Part shown: in pieces, positions 52,791-64,000 of the stretch
Layout of the letters: each line of letters begins with the position of its first letter
How positions within the stretch are numbered: position 1 is the first letter of the stretch
Source of the DNA: Callipepla californica brunnescens
Taxonomy: Eukaryota; Chordata; Aves; Galliformes; Odontophoridae
Direction: 5' to 3'
Length of the DNA stretch: 64,000 nt
Assembly (NCBI GenBank): GCA_023055505.1
Contig: JALIRH010000002.1
Coordinates: forward strand, 54,500,733 to 54,564,732
Notes under the pieces: model-generated
Told to the model about the DNA's origin: nothing
The model's input: the letters and a program-made list of their open reading frames with translations, nothing else
Database searches by the model: none
Program-made: the position numbers and the translations under genes

Positions 52791-52815
52791 AAAACAAAAC
52801 AAAACAAAACAAAAA
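52791..52815. repeat. (AAAAC)5 microsatellite
   Basis: Five AAAAC units followed by AAAAAG. Confidence 0.9.
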
Positions 52816-53805
52816 GCAGACACAGCAAGAAGGTTGGTTTTTATCTACATGCCTTAAATATCACAGGTGGCAATATTTCCCGTCTAACCTGAAGAATGAA
52901 AAATCCTCAGCCACAAAATAGATGTACAATGAAAAGGGCAGGTATATAGCCTATCCACCCAAATGGTGTGGAGTGGATCACGCCAAATGATGACAGTAAA
53001 GTTTCAATGATCTTGTGGTTGTATCAACTAAATTTCAACGGGTTGATTTTGGTTGTCTGTTATTACTTTAGAAGTTTCGGTGTTTTAGTTTGAACAGCTT
53101 TGTTAATTTTAGGTGAAAAATGACCTATTCTCCTTGGGTGGGTGTTTTGGGTAGGCACATCCTGAACAGCTTGCTCCCTGCTGGCTCACTTCAGGCACTT
53201 ATCTACAGTTTTAGGTGGGCTTTTGGGTCAAAGCCCACAGAGCTGTGTGTGTCAGTAAAGAATCAAAGATGATGTTTGTTTTTTTGTTCTCTCCCTATCT
53301 CTGCTCTGCTTTATTTCTGGAAAATCAAATATAACAGTTTAATCAAAAAGGAAGTGGGAAACAATATAAAAAATACAGCCTAGCTTTTGCACAAATAAAG
53401 AATAAATGAAATAGAAGCATATTCATCAAAATCCAAGTCAGCACTGAAATAAAGTTGGCCCCTGTTGGTATATGCAACATAAAGGGGGAAAAATATGTGG
53501 GGAGTAAAGCATGTATAAAAAAATATATCTTTTTTTCTGTGAAATAACTATTTCAGAATACATACCGGTAATGCACTCTGTGTATAAATGTTATGGGGGC
53601 ACAACTCAGGGTTTAAACAAGATACTTCTCTTTCTCTGAAAAGAAGACAGCTTTTGATACAGTTTAGTACTGCGAGTTAAGCCTGGATAATATTGGGGGG
53701 CTGAATTATTAGCATCCAATGTGACCAGCAGTAACAGGGCAGATGGACACTTTAAGGGCTTGGCAAGGCAGCAGGCCACTCTTGGTAATAAAGAGATGTA
53801 AAAGG

Positions 53806-53845
53806 ACCGGGAATCCACCCAGGGGACTGGGAATCCACCCAGGGG
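53806..53845. repeat. 20-bp tandem duplication
   Basis: Two adjacent 20-bp copies, ACCGGGAATCCACCCAGGGG and the same with T for C at position 3. One mismatch suggests recent slippage or duplication. Confidence 0.95.
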
Positions 53846-56800
53846 CTCCAAGCCAACAGCTTTAAATAAATCTCCAATGCAGAAGGAGTATTGGAAACAT
53901 TAAAAAAAAAAAAGGCAAATTAGGCTTCAAAGGGACAATCTGTAGAAACGTTTGCCCTAAAGTGTCTAAGGGAAACCACTACCTATTTTTTATTCTATTG
54001 TTGTTGTCTGTTGCTCATTTTCTTAGCTTAGGTTTGAGGAAAAGGTATTAAGGAATCTTCCCTGGAATGACTACAGTGCTTGGCACTGCGGTCTGGCAGT
54101 GAGTTAGTGCTGCCCTACACAGGGTCCCTAAGAGGTGACCTGATTCTTACTCAGATCAGCTGCCTCTTCTTTAGTTACACTGCACCTCCATCATACAGAG
54201 CTCTCATACTCTAAATCCCCATTGTGCCAGACAGCATCCACTGAGGTTAAAAAGCATTTGAACTCCTCACATGAAAGAACCTATCCAAAAATAGACTCTC
54301 ACAGGTGACGGTGACTCTTTGTTATGCTGTCATTTGAAACGGTAGTTTGCAAAGCTGTTGGGAAAACTAAAAGATGACCTGCTCAGCCAAATAATCTCTG
54401 GATGCACATGTTTGGCTTTGCTTTTATCATGGAGTCCCAAGGTGCTATTAAGAAGGACTTAAGGAATTTTCATTGCTTATGATTTGTACTGGTCTTGTCC
54501 TTCAGGATCAGGAGAAGCTTTTGGGATTGGGATGGGCATTGCTTTGAATGAAAGCATGGATTCACTGATGCCCGTAACATTCTGCCATGGTTTTATTTAT
54601 GCTATCTATGTAAAATTGCTTTAAAACAAATGATTTCTGGACAAATGAAGAGTAAGTCTGTGAAGGTTAATTCAACATTGCTTTGAATATTGTCCAAGAA
54701 ACAAACCTCGGAGAAAAATGTTATCAAAGTGCAAGACAGGAAAAAGGGGAAGCTCATCACTCTCTTTCACTCCTTTTCCATTAAGTCTTTATCGCTACCA
54801 GATTTCATGGAAAAAAAAACACAAAAAAACAACGATCTGGAAAAAAACCTTGGACACAAGCTTTCTCTTGGTCTTGAGGGGGAACCTGAGGAAAGTCACA
54901 GAACATTTCACATAAATGTTTAATAAAACCACTTTTGAGTTCCATGTGGTCACTGGGGTTACAGAAACTCCAGTATACTGCATCTGGGAGGAGGCCAATG
55001 AATGGATCATATTGCCAAGTGGCAGTGGTTTTGGTACTGGTAAAGTTCCTGTCAAGAGGTTTCAGTTTAAGCGCTCTTCATGCCTTGTGAAGGCTTTGCT
55101 TTTGTAATCTGGTTTTACAATGGGGCCCCTCTTTGGATGCAACCTAAACTCTGGTGTCAAAGGTATGCTGTCTTTTCAACACAGAATGCAAAACTACCTT
55201 TCTTCATACCGGCCTTTTTATCCAGAAAGGAGAGAGATCCAACACCTTCTTCTGGGAATGTTGCTCAGGTAAAAATATGGAAACAGATGCCCAGAGCACC
55301 AAGAAAAGCAGAATAAGACTCCAATGTCACAATGCTCCAACATAGTAAACTGCTTCATCTAAATTCCCTTTAATCTACTACAGAAGTCATTTACACCTAT
55401 GTCCTATGATGAGTTCCCTTGCCTCTGCTCCTTGTGAATGTGTTTTGGCAAACCTGAATTTCCTGGCTGATTTTTTACCATGATCATTGGAAAGATTTGC
55501 CTCTTGAGCAGGAGAGCAATTGTCTGCAGAATGCTGTTAGCTGAGAGATTAATCTGGATAAGGTGAAGTGCCTTGACTGGAGATTTTAGAATTGGCACAT
55601 TCTATTTTCAACATATAAACCTATTTTGGTATTCATACAGTCATAAAATATAGCAGGAATGTTTAATATATTTACTTTCATAGGATGGATACATATATCC
55701 TGAAACTGAAGTTGTTATTTTTGTTTTCTTTACTTGTTATTCAGTAACATGTAAATTATTGATTACATGCACTCAGGCTTAGCAAATCTTGCATTCAGAT
55801 ATACCTTTTTAATGACTGAAATAGTGATTTTTTTAAGAGTCTGTGGGTAGTAACATTAATTGGCATACAGAACTGAGGAACTACTTTAAGCCACCTACTA
55901 AACAAATATGTCTGTCATGATGCTGTCACGGTTACCTTTGATGTAAAAACACATTTTTATTGTGCAAGAATGGAAGGGCAACTTTATTTGGAAGGAAGAG
56001 TTTGGGTGACAATGACACTTATTTGTAAGATCAGGTTTTGACATTGTTGCTGCTACTTTTACTTTCCTGGAGTCAGAATGTGGCTTATAAAGGACTAAAG
56101 AGTGTTCCTCGTCTGTTTGCCAAAGAAAGAAAGTGAGGGAGAAGCAAGGATCCTCCAAGGCTGCAATGTATTAGCTAAGAAAGAATCAGAGAAAGGTAAA
56201 GAGAATGGAAAGTTTTGATGAAGTTGGAAGAACTGAATAAACGAAGTTCCATTCAGTGTTAGAAGTGTGGTCTTCAGCATCACCCCCACATTGGCTCAAA
56301 GTCAAATTAAATAATGAATGTTTTCCTTGACCTTGTGCTACTTCTGCAATGTGTTATATGATATGTTCAAAAGTTAAAGTAGCCCTTCATAATACTTCTT
56401 AGTTTGGTGTTATTATTGGAGTACCACATACACCCTAACCCTCCAGGTCTCAGACAAAACTGTCAGTGTTTTCAGGGCAAGTTTCACCAAATTGTCCAAA
56501 GAAAGCTTGTGAACAGAGACTCATTTCAGAACAGTACTATGCATCCTCGATACTTGCTGAAATGGTAGCTGAAATGGCTTGGAAAGATCACTGCAAGAGT
56601 GTGTGGAGATAGATTGGCATTGCTTATTTTCATCAGTTTGGAAATCCTATGAGATCACTTGTAAGTAGCAAGAAAGGAGTGAGATTGCTTGATGAGAAAC
56701 AATGGACTTGCTTCAGGTAAGGAGAAAATCATGCTTGTTTTGCTCTTGTTCATTTTCTGCTCCCAGAAAACAGGAATGGGCCAACATGATGAAGGACCTG

Positions 56801-57902
56801 CAACTGTGACGTCAGAAGTCTTTTAGATCAACATAAATAGAACCTGTCTATGCTTTTAGCAATTAACATACTGCATTTTTATAATCTCAGAAATACCATA
56901 GTGAACCAAATTCATGCTCTAGCAGGATTGTGACCATTTTTAAAGAAAAAGATTTTTGTCACGTGATCAGAAGGCGAGTACAGAGATACTATGCCATATG
57001 ATAGCAAGCAAGGCCTAAAGTAAGCCTTATGCTCCTCCAGGTGCTGGACAATGGGTGGTCTCTTGGAAAAGTAGAAAGGAGAGTGAACAAGGTACTGCTC
57101 TTGAGAATCTTCTTAATTTTTTCTGTCGGTTTCACTGGTGAAGAAAAGGGGAACTTTACCTAGTCTCATCTGCTGGAGAGTAGGAAGTATTTTTCCTTAA
57201 GACAGGAGGACTGCTCTCAAGCACTGCACAGTACTTTTTCTTTATTTGAACTTTGTCTCCTATCTCCAAATGAACTTGCCATCTAAACTCCAAGCAGGTC
57301 TCTTGTTTTTGAAAACACTGCGTAAAGTGTAGGATTTGGAAGAGCTCTCAAAGGTACACATAGATGTGATAAAGTATTCTTGTTTCAAGCAGGTGATGTT
57401 GGAGTACACATAGAGCACTACAGAAAAGAACAGAAAGTGAGGAGGAGGGAAGGAGAGCTCAGTGTTGTCAGAAAGCCACAAGACCTTTGAATTATTACAC
57501 TGAAAATTGAAACTGCTTTATCAAAATTGATGGAAGTGCCATGTAAGGTTGTTCTCCCCTGTACCTTATTTCCAAAGTTTGCACTTTGAAATGTGTTTAT
57601 CTGTAATTCAAACCTAGAGGTCTGACTCTGAGTGACCTCGAGTTATTTTTTTAAGCAGCCTCTATTTACGTGACTCTATGCACGATGACCCTTTGGGCAC
57701 TGAAAGACATACTGATGTGCTTTGAAATCAAAATGAGTACATCCCCCTTTCTTTTCACCCCTCTCCATATGGTAAATCCTGGAAATTTGTCTTTTCTTTA
57801 AGTCTAAGAAAAAGATCACAGTAAAATCGACCTGTTATTGTTAGGGGAATGCATAATTCTAAAGGCATAGCTATGGTATTTTGTACAGTATATACGCATG
57901 TG

Positions 57903-57940
57903 TATGCGGACTCACGCATATGCAGACTCAAACATATGCT
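57903..57940. repeat. 16-bp tandem repeat, about 2.4 copies
   Basis: TATGCGGACTCACGCA, then TATGCAGACTCAAACA, then a partial TATGCT. The units share the core GACTCA, an AP-1-like half-site motif. It is probably a small minisatellite. Confidence 0.85.
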
Positions 57941-59543
57941 GTATGTACATACCATGTTGTGTGAGAACAGTTCAGCAAAATCATTACAATTTGTCATATA
58001 TTGTCCCCTCCACCACTATTTGAAGATGAAAGTTTTCAATACTAATGCTGCAAAGTGGGTATTATGTTGATTTATGCTAATCGGTTCTATAGATGCTGTC
58101 ATATTATATTGTTAAGTGATGACATGGGTGAAATACTGTTGCTTCCAATATTAAAAGCCCACAAATGCTGGTGTGAAAACAGCAGGGGAGCCACCCACCT
58201 CTACAGTCTCCATGATCTGTTAGATGTAATTGCAAGTCTGGGACTTCTCCAGGTTTCCCTTGTGTTCATCAGTCCTTTGTAGGCACAGTTTACTATAGAG
58301 AGATTACAAAGGTGTAAATAATGAGACATTCCTTAAGTGCCTTCAAGTTCATTACTGTCTGACCACAACAGGGCCCGTTAGAGTGGAAAAGTGAGCTTCC
58401 TTGCACATCTACTCTGGCAGTCCAACCTAGGAGAAGGGCCAGTATTACACCACATAGTAGAGTAAGAAATTTCAGTGACAGACAGCAATTTCTGTGTCAT
58501 AGTAATGAGACCTACCGGTGTTCATATGATGTTACCTAGCCCCACTCTAAATGGGGAAAAGGGTTGCTATCACTCAATGACTTTTCCATGTTCAGAGTAG
58601 TGGGACTACTACCTCAATTGAAGTAAGAAGATAGAGAAGAGCAATATTTACCTTCTTCTCCTTTTTTTTGTGTGTGGTTTTATGTTTTCCATGTCATGTG
58701 TTCAAGTGCATGTAAGACTTTCATAGGATGAGCACAGATAATTTTCACTGTCCAGAGCAGAATACAAGAGTGTTTTGTTTGTATTTGGCTCTTCGTGTTA
58801 ATTACCAGAACATGGAGAGCACACTGGCTTCTGGTGAGTGTATAACAGAATCAGCTGACTTTCAACAAAGCAGTCGTAACATGTTACTATATTTTAAAAT
58901 AATCACTTAGGTCATGCTTTACCGTGGCTAAAATAACATGACCTTCACCTACCTACCTGTTGCAAAATTTAACCTCAAAGGATGCATTCTAGCAGGGTAA
59001 TTTCACTTCCAAGCTACTCTAGATTTATTATCTAAGCCCAGCCTGAACTCAGTTCACTGCTTTTGATCACTATATTAGTTTAACTGAAGGGCCTCTAAAA
59101 CAAAAGGAACACTGACAGAGCAGAAGCAGAGGATACAGAGAACACAGTAATACAAGCCTTTCTTGCTAAAGAAAGTTGCCCTGCAGAAGTAGTAATAGAT
59201 CAAATGTTCTTCATCTCGAGGCATGTCTATGGTAATAGAAGTTAACATTAGTCCATTCTTCTTATTGACACACTGTTTGTTTAAAAAGTAAACTCAGTTT
59301 GACTCATAGACTGTAACGATCAATTTGTAACATACGGTGGAAAAAATCTTAAAGGCTTCTGACTTGCGAGGTTTTGTAGCATTGGCTCAGTGTAAGGGAG
59401 AGGTGCAAGGAGGTGGAAAAAGAGAGAAAAAAATGCAGCTACTGAAGCACAGAAGAGGAAACGCTGAACACTTCTTGGGAGGTTATAATAGAAAAGATTC
59501 TGGTTTTCCCCATTTCTGAAATTGATATGTATAAAGAATCAAG

Positions 59544-60850
59544 TCATAGAATCAAAGAATGGCCAAAGTTGGAAAGGACCTTAAAAAACATCTAGTTCCA
59601 TTCCCCTGCCATGGGCAGAGGCACCTTCCATCAGATCAGACTTCCCAGGGGCCCATCCAAACTAGCCTTGAATGCCTTCAGGGATGGGATATCCTCAGCT
59701 TCTCTGATCAACCTGTTCCATCACTTCCACACTTTTACTACCTCCGAGTAAAAAAATTATTCCTGATATCTAACCTAAATGTCCCCTCCCCTGGCACCCC
59801 TCCAACAGCTGCACATTTTTCTTGTGCTGGAGTCCCCAGTACTGCTGGATGCATTACTCCATATGGGGTCTCATGAGGGGACAGGAGAGTAAAGGGGGAC
59901 AATTACTACCCTAACCCTGCTGGTCACCCCTCTTCTGATGCATACTGAGGATACTGTTGGTTTTCTGGGCTGCAAGCATACACTGATGGCTTGTGACCAA
60001 GATGAAAAGTTCTGTAGAACTGCTCTCAGTTTTTCTTCCAGTCTGTACACATATCTGAAATTGTCCCACCCCAAGTGTAACATCTTGCACTTGGCCTTGT
60101 TGAATCTCACTAGGTTCATCTGGGCCCAGTTTTCAAGCCTGTCTCTCTGGACGGCTTTATTGTGTCAAATGCATCTCTCAGTTTGGCATCATCTGCAAAT
60201 TTGCTGAGGGTACACTCAGTTCTACAGTCTATGTCACTGATTAAGATGTTGAAGGGCACCAGTCCCAAGACAGATCCCTGCAGGACTTCATTCATGGTCT
60301 GCCTCTGCCTGGACATAGATCCACTGACAAAACCCTCAGCCACTTATTTATCCACCAATTAGTCCAACGTTCAAATTCCTATTTCATATTTCTTCAGTTT
60401 AAATATAAGGATTGTCAAAGCCTTGCACAAGACCAGATAAATGACATTAGTGGTCCTTTTTTTGTCCACCAGTGCTGTCACTCCATCATAGAAGGCCACC
60501 AGACTGGTCAGGTATGATCTTCTCCTTGTGAAGCCTTGCCAGCCTTAAGTCTCTTCCAGGAAGATTTGCTCCATGATCCCCAGGCACTTCTCCCTTTCTT
60601 GAAAATGGGATTGATGTTTCCCTTTTCCAGTCACTGGGGACTTGACAGCCGCAACTTTTCAGATATGATGGAAAGTGGCCTGGGAACCATATTAGCCAAA
60701 TTCCACAGGACCCTGGCATGCATATCATCTGGTACCATAGATTTGTATGTGTTCAGCCTCGTGAGGTGGTTTCAGACAGAGATCCTTATATGTTTTTTTT
60801 ACTGTGGGAGACCTTGTTAGGGGCTACACCCTCTAGTTTGTGGTGTAATG
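59544..60850 (-). mobile_element. CR1 LINE, 1.3 kb, with reverse-transcriptase remnant
   Basis: The longest CR1 in the window. On the plus strand it begins with the reversed octamer tail TCATAGAATCAAAGAAT, then AGTTGGAAAGGACCTT and ATCCTCAGCTTCTCTG. It runs through the ORF2 C-terminal part to the reverse-transcriptase core near 60.2-60.7 kb. Similarity to CR1 can be followed to about 60.83-60.85 kb and then stops, the usual 5' truncation. Compared with CR1 as I recall it, a small section near 60.54 kb is deleted. Several frame breaks show it is dead. Confidence 0.93.
60116..60730 (-). pseudogene. CR1 ORF2 reverse-transcriptase remnant
   Basis: The minus strand at 60116-60343 reads LQGSVLGLVPFNILISDID and, downstream, ECTLSKFADDAKL. 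FADD is the CR1 form of the reverse-transcriptase catalytic YxDD box (codons at 60182-60199), with the following Thr of the usual FADDTK changed to Ala. A separate frame at 60486-60728 keeps [17 protein letters not shown], an earlier conserved block of the same domain. The two lie in separate open frames divided by stops or shifts, so no working enzyme is encoded. Confidence 0.88.
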
Positions 60851-62711
60851 ATATGGGGCATTTCACAAATTAATTCCTAAACAGCCTTGGATGAATGTAA
60901 GACATCTGCACACTTCCTAAATGTAGGGTAGTGGTAGAAATATCTTCATGCAGGACCAACAGACTACTAAGCATACATACGTATTTCTCCCTTGTACCCT
61001 GGTTATTTTGACTTACCAGTTTCTCAGATCTAGGTGGCATCTTGTTTTTAGCTTATTTCTTGACTTCTCGATCAAAATGATCAGGGATGCAGTGAGAATT
61101 GGTACAAAATGATACTATAACCATCCTTAGCTATCATGGAAGGAATTGTCTTGACTCCTCTTTTTGCCTGACGCTTTTGACACCTTTGGCAATGAATATG
61201 TGTATGAATGCATGGGAAAGTGTATATGCTTGAATGTGTATGTGTGTGTCTGTGTATGTGAATAAATGAGAGTACATTTTTCCACTCACATTTTCTCACA
61301 CAAAAAGGAGAAAACAATTTTTCCTGACATTACTAAAAGGAGTAGCAGCAGCGTTCAGCTAAGAAAGGGAACACCATCTTACCCAGAAAAAATAGCATGT
61401 TTGTGGTGATTACTGTTATTGAAGTAGTTTATTAAGTATACAAGAAAGTCCAATGGAACAAATTCAGAGTCCATACTTTTCAGGAAAAAGTGATAGTTTT
61501 GCAGAGAAAAAAAAAATTTACAAAGCCAAAGTGCTCCATCATATTCTTTTCCTTTCCCTCAGCTCAATTTTCTGATAATCCCCAGTATTCACTGAATCAC
61601 AGGGTGACTGCTGATTGTTTTGATGATAAATTGCCTGCAGTGCATGTGGGACTAATTATGAGATGGCACATTTCATTCTGCCACCTGTATAAACTAAACT
61701 TTAGACAGGCACAATGAGGGAAGTGTTCACAACAACACAACATTCGAAAAGTCTGCAGACCTTCTCCCCTGTTTCCTCCCCCACTGTCACTAATGGAAGG
61801 GGGAGCTAGATCTTGAGTACATAAAGGGAAAACATAAGGGAATAGGAGGATGAGAATGAGGATAAAATCAACCTGGAGGATCTACAGAAAGGGAGAAATG
61901 AGGATCAGGGAGAAAAGAATGAGCAGGGTAATATGCCCATAGAGAAGGAGAGATCAAAGGAAGGAAAAGACCTGAAAGCAATAAGACTGTTTTGGAACAT
62001 GAGCAGGAGATGCTGAGGCTCAGAAAGTTGTGGCCTGGGGAGTAGATGCTCAGTAGGTACAGAAAAGAAGCTAAGAAGAAAGAAATAAAATCTGGGTCAG
62101 ACCCTCCTTGGTGACAGAGAGCCGTTAGATATAGCCAGGAAAAGTGAAACGGAAGGTGAATTGTGGCCTTCCATGAACTCCTGGCATGGCCAAGACATAA
62201 GCATCATGGTCCACAAGAGGCCAAAAAGGAAGCCACAGGCTTGTTTTGCCTAACCTCTTCTTGTAGGGACATGGTGGTCTGAAGCTGCTGTTCTTCAGCA
62301 GTAAGGTTAGTTTGTGCACAGGAGAAGAACTCCAAATCATTGTATGCCATATTACATCCTCTTCTTGATATTTCTCCCACTGAATGGAAATAAAGAGCCT
62401 GGAGTTTTTGTTTCATCCTGTGTTTGTCTTACACAGTAATGTACATGCTTATAAAAATAAGCAACTATTCAATAATAAATAAATCCTGTTTCCCCTGCTC
62501 CAGTACTAGTGCTCCTATCTCCCTTGTCTCATCCAAGGGTCGCTGTGCAGTAGCTGACACAAAATAGCATGTCACTACTGCTTGCCCACACATGTACATA
62601 AACACATGTATGTATTTACACATTATCATCATATTTACTGGCTGGAGCCTCTTTTTGTTCTTGCAGTCTTCAAACAGTTTAAGTGTCCTGTTGTCAAGGT
62701 GTTTATTGTAT
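60851..62711. other. Non-coding stretch without a recognised gene
   Basis: Contains a (TG/TATG)n-like low-complexity section at about 61195-61262 and a purine-rich, GA-dominated section at about 61.8-62.1 kb. No gene or transposon was recognised. Confidence 0.65.
61195..61262. repeat. TG-rich degenerate microsatellite
   Basis: Interspersed TGTATG, TGTGTG and GAATG units over about 65 bp, imperfect. Confidence 0.7.
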
Positions 62712-62716
62712 TACAT

Positions 62717-63291
62717 TGTCATGGTTTTATGATTTTTTGGTACTGGTATTCCACATCATAACATCATGTATTGCATTAAGAGTTAAAGAGCTAATACTCC
62801 AGCTCCATAGATCACTGATAATTCCAGGTATACCTGTCTCAGAAGAGAAGAAGCACTACATTCCCCAGAGGACTTTGCGATGCTTTGTATTTTTACGTGT
62901 TTTCCGCTCAGAGGGAACAGATAAAAACCCTCAGCGGTCATGGGACACTCTCTTTCCTTCGGGATCGACTCAGCAGTGGGTGCTCGCTGCCATATCGCCT
63001 TCAGCGTTAGCGTAAGGCCTTCGGTTTATCGGACACTCTCTCTTGCTCATTTTATTTGATTTATTAGCCTCAATTCCAATTATATTGTATTATATTGTGT
63101 TATTTTGCTTTCTAATATCTTATTTAGTAAATTAGCTTTCCTCCTCAGATCATTGCCACTGTTTTGTTTTTGGGCCCATCTCCCTTTTCCCATTTCCCTT
63201 TTTCCTTCCCCTTTCCTGGGGTGTGGGTCCGTGGGTCCCCCGCACCGATCGTCACGGAACCGGGCCAATCCAGCCCGGTAAACCGTTGACA
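62717..63291 (+). mobile_element. Solo LTR, complete copy 2
   Basis: A 575-bp LTR of the same family as 13687-14259, with the same TGTCATGG start and CCGTTGACA end. It is flanked by a perfect 5-bp duplication TACAT (62712-62716 and 63292-63296). No internal retroviral sequence or second LTR adjoins it, so it is a solo LTR left by recombination between the two LTRs of a provirus. It has the same GATAAAAA TATA-like box and U5 hairpin as copy 1. The perfect duplication and the ~20 differences from copy 1 suggest a fairly young family. Confidence 0.92.
62920..62927 (+). promoter_or_regulatory. TATA-like box in LTR copy 2
   Basis: GATAAAAA at the same LTR position as in copy 1. Promoter activity is inferred from position only. 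Confidence 0.45.
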
Positions 63292-63296
63292 TACAT

Positions 63297-64000
63297 TGTA
63301 CAGGGACAACACTGAGAACAGAGAACAAGTATTGGTGACCTCATCTGTATTTATTCAGTTCACTTTTTTTCCTACCCAATAGCAATCCTAACACAAGGAC
63401 ATTATTTCAAGGAGAAATATGCATATGCATAGCTACTTTTCTTCTTGAATGCTACTGGTAAAAGTCATAATATTTGCATTAAACCTTTCTATAGCACTAT
63501 GCATACAAGAGACAGAATTTCTAGAAATGAAGATTATAACTTTTTTGTTACTTTCCTGAGGACAAGAGACTAGATCGTTGTGAGCAAGTTGAGTATCTAT
63601 CAGACCTTCTCTAAAAACTCCTGAATGCACTGACAGCCATAACCAAACTGAATTTGAGTCTTTGTGGAAACAAATACCCTACAGAGCTTATGTACATATG
63701 TACTGGATAAAAGAGAGACGCATGTTAGTACTCCCACTAAGAACTGGTCAAAGAGTGAATGTATCTATATCATCAGGCTCCAGAGAACAGACTCAGAAAA
63801 GGAGGCAGCTCTGAGAGTACTGAAACATGTTGAGATGTCCTGTTTATAGCTAAGGACATTGTGACTTGCACCTTGTCAAATATCACTAAATCTGAACTTG
63901 AGGCTCAGAGGCACAGAAGAAGTTTTTATAAGTTCACTGGCAACGGAACAGCACTGAATTTTTCTCCTGCCATCCACCTGCCCAGTTAGCCAGCCAGACA
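63297..64000. other. Non-coding stretch without a recognised gene
   Basis: AT-rich sequence with only short chance ORFs. Nothing else recognised. Confidence 0.65.

Larger units (their letters stand above)
38837..59543. other. Long non-coding stretch with little recognisable repeat
   Basis: This is the longest interval without a clear recent transposon. I saw no exon. It contains several microsatellites (listed separately), a 20-bp tandem duplication at 53806-53845, and AT-rich blocks dense in TAATTA-type motifs (about 41990-42060, 44840-44990 and 47780-47960). Those blocks could be old regulatory DNA but are not demonstrably so. Confidence 0.6.

Noticed and set aside
61800..62100. Purine-rich stretch as a satellite or triplex element
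   Set aside because: It is GA-rich but has no repeating unit or mirror symmetry that I can define.

Overview
The window looks like non-coding nuclear DNA from a bird, most likely a galliform such as chicken. The evidence is its repeats: five CR1 LINE fragments, two short mariner copies of the Galluhop (Mariner1_GG) type, one hAT-Charlie element (probably Charlie12, the other DNA transposon described in chicken), and two copies of a roughly 575-bp endogenous-retrovirus-type LTR. Family names are from memory and were not searched. I found no host protein-coding exon, tRNA, rRNA or CRISPR array that I can support. Almost all open frames are short chance ORFs in AT-rich sequence, so this is probably an intergenic region or a very large intron.

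Layout. 1-13.68 kb: unique sequence with A/T-rich simple repeats. 13.69-14.46 kb: an unusual LTR structure, a complete LTR followed by an inverted partial LTR, with one 5-bp duplication (GCATT) around the pair. 15.49-16.25 kb: a degenerate mariner with a readable transposase C-terminus. 18.76-19.76 kb: two CR1 fragments, tail to tail. 22.57-23.98 kb: a hAT element with a decayed transposase C-terminus, split by a second mariner. 24-32 kb: unique sequence with two GC-richer patches. 32.13 kb: a run of 21 C, then a small CR1 scrap at 32.26 kb. 38.64 kb: a CR1 3' end. 39-59.5 kb: the longest stretch with no recognisable recent transposon. 59.54-60.85 kb: a 1.3-kb CR1 on the minus strand with a broken reverse transcriptase. 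62.72-63.29 kb: a solo copy of the same LTR, flanked by TACAT.

No genes act together here. What the window records is transposon history: CR1 and hAT are old and decayed, mariner inserted into the hAT, and the LTR family is the youngest (about 20 differences by eye between its two full copies). The observation most worth following up is the inverted LTR composite at 13,687-14,457. Both of its outer ends are U3 ends, and it sits inside a single 5-bp target duplication, so it seems to have integrated as one abnormal molecule.
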